From assembly GCA_041402045.1 (NCBI GenBank), contig JAWKSZ010000037.1:12747-76746 (forward strand): a stretch of 64,000 nt of DNA, read 5' to 3'. The position numbers were made by a program, and so were the translations under genes. Below, one piece after another: positions 42,250-48,830 of this stretch. Within the stretch, counting starts at the first letter, position 1. Each line of letters begins with the position of its first letter. Source of the stretch: JAGQRJ01 sp041402045 (GTDB lineage: Bacteria; Planctomycetota; J058). The notes below the pieces were generated by a model that saw nothing but the letters and a program-made list of their open reading frames with translations, made no database searches and was not told the origin of the DNA.

Positions 42250-44148
42250 CTACGTCGTGGCGCCCTTGGGCAGCGCGCGGACCACGAACAGGTCCTGGAT
42301 CTTGTCCGCGACCCGGATCGTGAGCTTGGGCTGCGACTGGTGGTGCGCGTCCCAGCAGAACAGCTTGTAGCCGCTGCGCGAGACGCCGATCACGTAGTCG
42401 CTCGCCGCGTCGACCCAGCGCACCTCCTCCCGCGCCTGGTAGTCGCGGAACAGGTTCTTGCGCGGCTCTGCGAGGGTCACCGTGAAGTCCTTGCTGCCGA
42501 TCACGAAGAACGGCGTGCCCGCCAGGCGGGTGTGCCGCAGCATGTAGATCGGGTTCTTCTTGAGCACGTCGAAGGCGTGGGCCGAGCCCGGGTCGTCCAA
42601 CGCCCAGCTGTAGATCCGCCCCGAGCGGTTGCCGGCGACGAGCTCGTCCCCGACCACCACGAAGCTCGTGATCGAGTCGTCGGAGCCCTTGTAGCGCACC
42701 GCGGTCTCCGAGCCCCGGGCGAGGTCCAGGGCGAACACGTCGGCGCCGGCGCTGAAGTAGAGCACGCCGCGCTCGACGACCACGCCCCGGGTGGCCGAGG
42801 CCGCGGTCGACTCGGCCTCGCACAGTTGGCGCCCCTCGCCGCCGGCGAGCGGCCACTCCCAGAGCCCGGACTCGGAGTGGGTCGCGTAGATCCGTCCGTC
42901 GAAGTAGGCCACGCTGTTGGCGCCGCCCTTGCCTTGGGGGGTCGAGGGGTAGGGGAAGGCTTGCACCCCCTGCGGGCCGATCGCGTAGACCCCGCGCTGC
43001 GCGCCCGCGAGCACGTAGCCCTCCCCCGCGATGGTCTCCCAGCGCGCCGAGCGCAGGTAGCCGAGGTTGCCCTCCTCGGTGTCGTAGACCTCCTTGGGGA
43101 CCTCGGGGTGCAGGTTGGTCTTGGGGTCGAAGCTCAGCACGCGCTTGCCGACGACCGCCAGCACGCGGCGCGTGATCGGGTCGTTCTCGTCGCGCTGGAG
43201 CTCGGCGCCGGTGAGCTGGGCCAGGCGCTGCTGCAGCTCGCGCAGCCGCCCCTCGACCTTGCCCTCCATCTCCCCGACCTGCACCGCCGCGCGCTGCTCG
43301 GGGGTCACGTCCTTGTTGATCAGCTCGCGGATCAGCTTGGCGCGCTGGGCGTCGTCGTCGAGGAGCAGGATCAGGGCCTTGACGTCGTCGTCGCCCATGC
43401 GGGTGCGCAGCTCCTCGTAGCGCGCGAGCCGCTGCTCCTTGCGGGTGCGGTCCGCCTCGTCCTGGACCTCCAGCCCCGCGAGCACCGCTTGCATGTCGAG
43501 CTGCTTGCGCAGCTCGAGCAGCTCCTGCTCCTGCTTGAGCGCGCGCTCTTTCTCGCCGTGCTCGAGGGCCTGCTTGCGCTGGCGCTCGTAGTCGTCGGAG
43601 GTGAACGCCGGGTGGCGCACGTTGGCCAGCACGCAGCCCGACTCGAACAGCGCCTTCTTCAGCTCCTCGCGCAGGTGGCCCTCGAAGTCGCCGCCGTCGA
43701 GGCGCTCCACGAGGTCCTGGGTGGTGCGCCCGCTGCAGTAGAGCCGGACCGCGGCCTGGAGATACGGGCGATAGAAGGCCTCGAGCGCGCCCTTGCTCGC
43801 CTGGCTCTCCCCCGAGAGCACGTTGCGCTTGAGCTGCCCCAGGTCGATCAAGGCCGGGCGCGGGTTGAGGGTCAGCCCCACGCTGAGGGTCAGCTCCATG
43901 CCGTCCTGGCTGCGCCCTGCAGGGCAGCTCAGCTCGAGGTCGACCTCTTCGCGGACCAGGAGCGCGCTCTCGAGCTCGGGGGTCTCCTCGCCCGCGGTGA
44001 GCATGACGTCGACCCCGTCGGCCTTGGTGACCAGGGCTACGCAGCCCCCGGGGACCGTGAGCTTCTTCTTGAGCAGGCCCGGCAGGTCGCGGCGCTCTAC
44101 GCGCAGCGCGAGCGCCTCCGGGTCGTTCACAAACCGATCGAGGTCCAT
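42250..44148 (-). CDS. SPFH-like / coiled-coil / beta-propeller protein
   Basis: A 632-residue cytoplasmic protein in three parts. Residues about 15-190 resemble an SPFH (band-7/stomatin) domain, with the typical early LTVPGGCVALVTKADGVDVM and a later VRLYCSGRTTQDLVERL. Residues about 200-330 form charged coiled coils (QRKQALEHGEKERALKQEQE, ELLELRKQLDMQAVLAGLEV), as after SPFH domains in flotillins. The C-terminal 300 residues look like a beta-propeller of PQQ/WD type (YVLAGAQRGVYAIGPQGVQA, SVAYFDGRIYATHSESGLWE, FVVVGDELVAGNRSGRIYSW, FFVIGSKDFTVTLAEPRKNL). No transmembrane segment is visible. Its start follows the AAA+ gene stop by 2 nt. SPFH proteins organise membrane microdomains, in keeping with a membrane-remodelling operon. 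Confidence 0.65.
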   Translation of the reverse strand: MDLDRFVNDPEALALRVERRDLPGLLKKKLTVPGGCVALVTKADGVDVMLTAGEETPELESALLVREEVDLELSCPAGRSQDGMELTLSVGLTLNPRPALIDLGQLKRNVLSGESQASKGALEAFYRPYLQAAVRLYCSGRTTQDLVERLDGGDFEGHLREELKKALFESGCVLANVRHPAFTSDDYERQRKQALEHGEKERALKQEQELLELRKQLDMQAVLAGLEVQDEADRTRKEQRLARYEELRTRMGDDDVKALILLLDDDAQRAKLIRELINKDVTPEQRAAVQVGEMEGKVEGRLRELQQRLAQLTGAELQRDENDPITRRVLAVVGKRVLSFDPKTNLHPEVPKEVYDTEEGNLGYLRSARWETIAGEGYVLAGAQRGVYAIGPQGVQAFPYPSTPQGKGGANSVAYFDGRIYATHSESGLWEWPLAGGEGRQLCEAESTAASATRGVVVERGVLYFSAGADVFALDLARGSETAVRYKGSDDSITSFVVVGDELVAGNRSGRIYSWALDDPGSAHAFDVLKKNPIYMLRHTRLAGTPFFVIGSKDFTVTLAEPRKNLFRDYQAREEVRWVDAASDYVIGVSRSGYKLFCWDAHHQSQPKLTIRVADKIQDLFVVRALPKGATT

Positions 44149-44150
44149 GC

Positions 44151-45354
44151 TCAGGCGTCCTTGCTGGCGTCTGGGTCGTGGGCCGGGCGGCCCTTGCGGT
44201 AAGCGTCGAAGCGGGCCAGGTCGTCCGGGGAGACGCTGGGGCGGGCGGCGTCGATCACCCGCTCCACGTCGGCGCGGGCGATGGGCGGTGCGGCGCCGCT
44301 GCCCTCGCGCACCGTGCGCAAGAACACCTCCGCCGCGGCCTTCTCGCACACGTTCTTTATGTCCGCCCCGCTGAACCCGGGGGTGAGGTCCGCCAGGGCT
44401 ACGAGGTCCATGTCCGTGGCCAGGGGCCGCCCACGGAGGGAGATGCGGAAGATCTCCTCCCGGGCTTCGGCGTCGGGGAGCCCTACGTAGACCTTCTCGT
44501 CGAAGCGCCCCGGACGGAGCACCGCGGGGTCGAGGGCCCAGGGCTCGTTGGTGGCCCCGATGAACAGGATCGGGTTCTTGTCCGAGGTGTCGAAGCCCTC
44601 GAGCTCGGCCAGGATCTGCGGAACGAGCCGGCTCATGACCCCCGCCTGGACGTCCCGCCGAGCGGGAACCAGGGCCTCGATCTCGTCGATGAACACGATG
44701 CTCCGCTCGTGGCTGCGCGCGGCGGAGAACAGGCGCTGCACGTTCTGCTCGGAGTCGCCCACCCACTTGGACATGATCTCCGACGGCTTCACGGTGAAGA
44801 ACGCGGCGTCGATCTCCCCGGCCACCGCGCGGGCCATGAGCGTCTTGCCCGTGCCCGGCGGGCCGTAGAGCAGGATCCCGCCGCCGCGGCGGATCTTGTA
44901 GCGCGCCGCGGCCTCGGGGTGCTGGAAGGGGTAGATCATCTTCAGCCGGATCTCCTCCTTCACGTCCTCGAGCCCCGCCAGGTCGGAGAACCCGATGGTC
45001 GGGCGCTCGACGGGGACGTAGTCGGGGCCGTCGTCGGACGTGCCCTTGCTCGCCTCGGCGGCCTTGCGCCGCGCGGGGCGCTCGCCGTGGCGCCGCGCTG
45101 AGCGGGTCCGCCGGGTCGTCGGGCAGGGACTCGAGCCAGTCGAGGTGCTTGGCCAGCGTCTCCTCGCGGGACTCGCGGATCGCCGGGGACGCCGCGCACT
45201 CGGTGTAGTTGATCCAGGCCTGGATCGCGTGCTCGAGGTTCCGGCGCAGGGTCTTGAGGTCGCCCCTGGCCTCGGCCTCGTCCACGAGGTCCAGGTAGCG
45301 GCCCCAGGCCTGCTTGTACCCCTCGGCGCGCGACTCCACGGTCTTCTTGCCCAC
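44151..45354 (-). CDS. Vps4/katanin-type AAA+ ATPase with an MIT-like N-terminus; apparent frameshift
   Basis: The gene reads in two frames. From the ATG at 45354, about 85 residues form a three-helix MIT-like domain (AEGYKQAWGRYLDLVDEAEA, NLEHAIQAWINYTE, LAKHLDWLESL). From about 45100 the meaningful frame is shifted by one base (RPTIGFSDLAGLEDVKEEIR). It continues through Walker A GPPGTGKT, SKWVGDSEQNVQRLF, Walker B SIVFIDEIEAL and the second-region-of-homology ATNEPWALDPAVLRPGRFDE to the stop. The switch lies between about 45105 and 45000, in GC repeats such as GCGCGGCGCC. Corrected length is about 400 residues. SKWVGDSE is a hallmark of the Vps4/katanin/spastin clade. The un-shifted frame stays open into the next gene only by chance. 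Sequencing error, real mutation or programmed shift remain possible. Confidence 0.75.
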
Positions 45355-45357
45355 GCG

Positions 45358-45972
45358 CTAGCGCGCCTCTCCCTCGCGGTTGCGCTCGAAGCGCTCCCGC
45401 AAGGCGTCGAGCCGATTGCCCATGCGGCCCTCGGCTTCGTCGGTCTCCTCGGCCACGATCGCCTCGTCGATCATGCGGTCGATCTCGTCGTCGGTCACGA
45501 GCTCGTCGGACTGCGCGCCCTCCATGTCGGCCATGGACTCGTTGGTCTGCTCGAGCATCATCTCCATCATGCCCTGCATGGACTCGGACTGGGTGATCGC
45601 CCGCTCGCAGTTGCGCTGCACCTGCGCCAGGTCCACCGAGCCGTAGGACTCGGCGATCGCCTCGCTCACGGTCTGCAGCGCCCGGGCGAAGTCGCTCTGG
45701 GCCTCGGCCTGGTCCTTGAGCTGCTTGAACACCTCGAGGTTCAGGAGCTGGCGCTCCATCATCCGCCGGGTGTAGGCGGTGCGCTTGAGGTTGGCCTTGA
45801 TGAACCCGAGCTGGGTGCGGTCCCCGAGCTGCTTGGCGCGCTTGGCCTTCTTGATGAAGTTCTGCTCCTCGCGCTCCTGGGCCCGGATCTGCTTCTTGAT
45901 CCGGCTGAGGCCCTTGCGGACCTCCATCTCGCGCTCCATACGCCGCTCGTCGCTGGACTTGAACAGACCCAT
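45358..45972 (-). CDS. ESCRT-III (Snf7/CHMP)-like helical protein with a C-terminal MIM1-like motif
   Basis: A 204-residue, almost wholly helical protein. The short N-terminus MGLFKSSDERR resembles the membrane-inserting end of CHMP proteins. Residues 12-75 are basic (MEVRKGLSRIKKQIRAQERE, FIKKAKRAKQLGDRTQLGFI), like helices 1-2 of ESCRT-III. The middle (MMERQLLNLEVFKQLKDQAE, VQRNCERAITQSESMQGMME) mirrors helices 3-4, and the C-terminal third is acidic (DDEIDRMIDEAIVAEE). Residues 181-192, EGRMGNRLDALR, fit the MIT-interacting motif 1 of ESCRT-III, (D/E)xxLxxRLxxL(K/R), with only Met for the first Leu. PspA and Vipp1 are the known bacterial ESCRT-III homologues; this layout looks closer to CHMP1/2. 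GGAGGAG lies 8 nt before the ATG. It sits between two AAA+ genes with 3- and 4-nt gaps. Confidence 0.8.
   Translation of the reverse strand: MGLFKSSDERRMEREMEVRKGLSRIKKQIRAQEREEQNFIKKAKRAKQLGDRTQLGFIKANLKRTAYTRRMMERQLLNLEVFKQLKDQAEAQSDFARALQTVSEAIAESYGSVDLAQVQRNCERAITQSESMQGMMEMMLEQTNESMADMEGAQSDELVTDDEIDRMIDEAIVAEETDEAEGRMGNRLDALRERFERNREGEAR
45397..45432 (-). other. MIM1-like motif in the ESCRT-III-like protein
   Basis: Codons 181-192 encode EGRMGNRLDALR. Aligned to the ESCRT-III MIM1 consensus (acidic, two any, Leu, two any, Arg-Leu, two any, Leu, Lys/Arg), every position matches except Met for the first Leu. In eukaryotes this helix binds the MIT domain of Vps4. Twelve further residues follow here. 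Confidence 0.6.
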
Positions 45973-45976
45973 GGCT

Positions 45977-47233
45977 TTACTCCTCCGCCGCGTCGCGCCA
46001 GTCGAGGTAGCGCTGCATGTCGGCCGGGCTGGTGACGGGGTTGACCCAGCGCCGCGCGGCCTCGAAATCGGACAGCCGCAACGGACGCACACGCACCGAA
46101 TACGACTTGACCGACTCCAGCCCCTGGTCCACCAGGAGCGGGATGTCTTGGTTCTCGTCGGCCACCATGGTGTTGGTGACCTCCTTGCACAAGCTCTCGA
46201 TCTCGCGCCCGCTGAGCCCCTCGGTCAGCGCCACGAGCTCCTCGAGCTCGCACTCCAGCTGGAACCCGCGCCCGCGCAGGTGGATCTCGAGGATCGCGGC
46301 CCGGGTCACGGGGTCGGGGAGCGGGATGAGGATCTTCTTGTCGAAGCGGCTGAGCACCGCGGGGTCGAGGTCCCAGGGGCGGTTGGTGGCCGCGATGGTC
46401 AGGACGTAGATGTCCTGGCGCTCCTTCTCGGCCAGCCCGTCGAGCTCGGAGAGGATCGTGGACAGGATCCGGCGCTCGGTGCCGGTGTCGCCCTCGCCCC
46501 GGGAGCCGCACAGCGCCTCGAACTCGTCGAGGAACACCACCGCCGGGGAGACGTCGCGGGCCGTGCCGTAGAGCTCGCTCACGATCTTGGTCGACTCGCC
46601 GAAGTACTTCGACATGATCGAGCTGACCTTGACGTTGAAGAAGGACGAGCTCTGGGCCTCGCCGCCCTTGTTCTTGCTCACCGCGCGGGAGGTGGCCGCC
46701 GCCAGCAGGGTCTTGCCCGTGCCCGGGGGCCCGTAGAACAGCATGTTGCGCCAGCCCGACAGCTCGACCCCCGGCGGGAGCTGAGCCAGCGAGATCCCCA
46801 GGGCGTACTTGATCTCGCGCTTGGTCTCCGCCAGCCCGCCGATCTTGTCCCAGGTCACGCTGGAGTGGTGCAGGAGCCCGGTGACGGCGGAGTGGATCTC
46901 GTCGTCGTCCTTGGAGCGCTGCCGTCCGGTCGTCTCGCCGGGGATCGCGCGGTTCTGGGTCAGCTCCCCGCCGCGCTGGCCCTCCGGCTTGGGGATGTCC
47001 CCCGAGCGCAGGGCGTTGGCGTATTCGCGGTAGCGCAGGGCCTTGGCCTTGCGCGCCTGCTCGATCCGGCGCGATGGCGCGGCCACCGCGTGGCGCTCCA
47101 GGAGGCGCGCCGCGTTGTCGTAGGCCTCGGCGGCGTCTTCGTCCTGGCCCTGGTCGTAGGCCGCCTTGGCCTTGGCCTCCAGGCCTTCGATCGCCTTCTG
47201 GCGTTCGCGGTTGAGGTCGCCGGACATGCTCAT
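45977..47233 (-). CDS. Vps4-like AAA+ ATPase with an N-terminal MIT-like domain
   Basis: A 418-residue ATPase. Residues about 8-80 are three helices with MIT spacing (AIEGLEAKAKAAYDQGQDED, AAEAYDNAARLLER, ARKAKALRYREYANALRS), followed by a flexible linker. The AAA module has SSVTWDKIGGLAETKREIKY, Walker A GPPGTGKT (about 172), the pore region SSIMSKYFGESTKIVSELY, Walker B VVFLDEFEALCGSRGEGDTG and ATNRPWDLDPAVLSRFDKK with IPLPD, a near match to Vps4. The extreme C-terminus is helical (MQRYLDWRDAAEE), like the Vps4 C-terminal helix. Vps4 uses ATP to disassemble ESCRT-III polymers. It overlaps the upstream helical gene by ATGA. Its motifs are intact, unlike its frameshifted neighbour. Confidence 0.85.
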   Translation of the reverse strand: MSMSGDLNRERQKAIEGLEAKAKAAYDQGQDEDAAEAYDNAARLLERHAVAAPSRRIEQARKAKALRYREYANALRSGDIPKPEGQRGGELTQNRAIPGETTGRQRSKDDDEIHSAVTGLLHHSSVTWDKIGGLAETKREIKYALGISLAQLPPGVELSGWRNMLFYGPPGTGKTLLAAATSRAVSKNKGGEAQSSSFFNVKVSSIMSKYFGESTKIVSELYGTARDVSPAVVFLDEFEALCGSRGEGDTGTERRILSTILSELDGLAEKERQDIYVLTIAATNRPWDLDPAVLSRFDKKILIPLPDPVTRAAILEIHLRGRGFQLECELEELVALTEGLSGREIESLCKEVTNTMVADENQDIPLLVDQGLESVKSYSVRVRPLRLSDFEAARRWVNPVTSPADMQRYLDWRDAAEE

Positions 47234-47868
47234 GCGCCCTCGGCCTCCCCCGACAGCTCACGGTCCATGCGCTCCTGGAGCTCGGCCTCGCGCTGCTGCG
47301 CGAACTCGACCTCGCCGCCCTCTTCGGCGGCGATGATCTCGTCCAGCTCCGCGAGCAGGGCCTCCTTCTCCGGGTCCTGGTCCTCGTGCAGGTCCACGTC
47401 CTCCATCTCGGCCTGCACGTCCTCCAGCGTCGCGTTGAGCGCGTCGATGTAGGCCTCCTCGTCCACGGCCTCGCCGCTGAGCTTCTCGTCGAGCCCGCTG
47501 AGCTGGACCCGCTGCATGAGCTCGCGGATCTTGCCCTTGGTCGAGGTGCGCTCCAGGCGCTCCAGGCCCCGCACGTAGCGCTTGAGCCCGATGCACTCGA
47601 GGTTCAGGATCTTGCTCTCGCGGCGCAGGTAGGACTGGTCGAGCTTGATCTGCTGCAGGTCCTCGAACAGGAAGTCGACCTCCTCGCGGTTGTTGTCCTT
47701 GCGGGCGGACTTCAGCCGGGAGAGCGTGTCGTTGCGCTTGTTGGTGAGCTTGCGCAGCTCGAGCTGCTTCTTCCGCCGCTCGCGCTCTACGCCGCGCAGC
47801 GCGATCTTGAGGTCCCGGGACGAGACCTCGCGGTCCTCGCGGTTGAACAGCTTGTCGAAGATCCCCAC
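47230..47868 (-). CDS. Second ESCRT-III-like helical protein
   Basis: A 212-residue helical protein of the same general plan as the 204-residue one. It has an amphipathic start (MGIFDKLFNREDRE), long basic helices (IALRGVERERRKKQLELRKL, NDTLSRLKSARKDNNREEVD, SYLRRESKILNLECIGLKRY), then an acidic C-terminal third (EMEDVDLHEDQDPEKEALLA, LDEIIAAEEGGEV). Near the end EAELQERMDREL partly fits the MIM1 pattern (acidic, Leu, Arg-Met), but the last Leu position is Glu. The GTG start has AAGGTGG upstream. A 152-bp gap separates it from the next upstream gene, the only long gap inside the operon. Similarity to ESCRT-III is by layout rather than clear motif identity. Confidence 0.65.
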   Translation of the reverse strand: MGIFDKLFNREDREVSSRDLKIALRGVERERRKKQLELRKLTNKRNDTLSRLKSARKDNNREEVDFLFEDLQQIKLDQSYLRRESKILNLECIGLKRYVRGLERLERTSTKGKIRELMQRVQLSGLDEKLSGEAVDEEAYIDALNATLEDVQAEMEDVDLHEDQDPEKEALLAELDEIIAAEEGGEVEFAQQREAELQERMDRELSGEAEGA

Positions 47869-48020
47869 GCTAGGTCCACCTTTCGGCGGCGCTGCGCGCC
47901 GCGTCCCAGGGCTGCGAGCCCGTTTCTCGTGGGAGGCCCGTTCGAGGCCTCCTCGCCTGTGGAGCGGCGCGCCTCGTGCGCCCGCCCCAGGGGCTCCCGC
48001 CCGATTCTACTGACCCCACG

Positions 48021-48830
48021 CTACTCCAGCTCACGCACGCGCTCGGGCGGCTCGCGCCGCGACTCCAGGTTCTGCAGGGCCTCCTCCAGCGACGGTCGCG
48101 CGGGCTCCTTGACCGGGGCCTCCGCGGGCTCCTTGGCGGCGGGCTCCTGGGGCGGGGCCTCCGCGGGCTCCTGGGCAGCGGGCTCCTGGGCCGGAGCCTC
48201 CTGAGGGGCGGGCTCCTTGACCGCGGCGGCCTTGATCGGCGCCTTGACCGGGGCCTCCTTGGGCTCGGGCTCGACGCCGGCCTCGCTCAAGATCTCGGCC
48301 TCGAGGGCGGCCAGCTCCCGGCGCTCGGTGGAGTCGGCGTAGTTCGGCTCCAGCCCCTCCGCCGCCCGGGCCGAGTTCATGATGTCGCGGTGCTTGTCCA
48401 GGCGCTCCTCGTAGTCGACGGCGATCTCCTCGATCTGCCCCTGGGTCACGCGCTTGAGCTCCATGGCCTGCATCTCGCTGATCCGATCGAACAGCCCCAG
48501 GTGCAGGTCGATGTTGTCCTGGTGGATCCGGTGCCGCTTCTCCAGCGAGTCCATGCGCCGGCGCAGGCGCTGGATCTCGCGCAGCACACTGAGCTTCTCG
48601 CGCTCGTTGAGCGACCCCGTGGCGACGCGCTCCTTGAGCCCGCCCTCGTTGGTCGCGAGCTTGTCGATCTCGCGCTCGATCTCGCGGGCCTCGACCTCGT
48701 TGCGGGTGGCGATGTCGTCGAGCCCGCGGCGCAGCGCGTCCACGTCGTCGACCCCCGAGAGCAGGAGGCGGGTCTCCTCCGGCAGGGCGTTGCGGCTGAA
48801 CATGGCCTTGATCTTGTCGAGCAGGCTCAC
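48021..48830 (-). CDS. Third helical protein with a Pro/Ala/Glu linker, PspA/ESCRT-III-like layout
   Basis: A 269-residue protein. The start SLLDKIKAMFSRNA is a short amphipathic helix, as in the other two. Residues 25-170 are long heptad-rich helices (ATRNEVEAREIEREIDKLAT, LSVLREIQRLRRRMDSLEKR, QGQIEEIAVDYEERLDKHRD). Then comes a disordered Pro/Ala/Glu repeat of about 60 residues (APAQEPAAQEPAEAPPQEPA) and a final short helix (LEEALQNLESRRE), which could be a docking peptide for an MIT domain. No enzymatic motif is seen. The GTG start overlaps the regulator stop (GTGA), with GGAGG 5 nt upstream. Membership of the ESCRT-III/PspA fold is inferred from layout and context. Confidence 0.6.
   Translation of the reverse strand: MSLLDKIKAMFSRNALPEETRLLLSGVDDVDALRRGLDDIATRNEVEAREIEREIDKLATNEGGLKERVATGSLNEREKLSVLREIQRLRRRMDSLEKRHRIHQDNIDLHLGLFDRISEMQAMELKRVTQGQIEEIAVDYEERLDKHRDIMNSARAAEGLEPNYADSTERRELAALEAEILSEAGVEPEPKEAPVKAPIKAAAVKEPAPQEAPAQEPAAQEPAEAPPQEPAAKEPAEAPVKEPARPSLEEALQNLESRREPPERVRELE

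Noticed and set aside
42250..45354. A single 1034-codon frame joining the MIT-like N-terminus to the SPFH/propeller protein
   Set aside because: Between about 45100 and 44150 this frame encodes Arg/Pro/Gly-rich nonsense, while the AAA+ domain is in another frame. The continuity is accidental.
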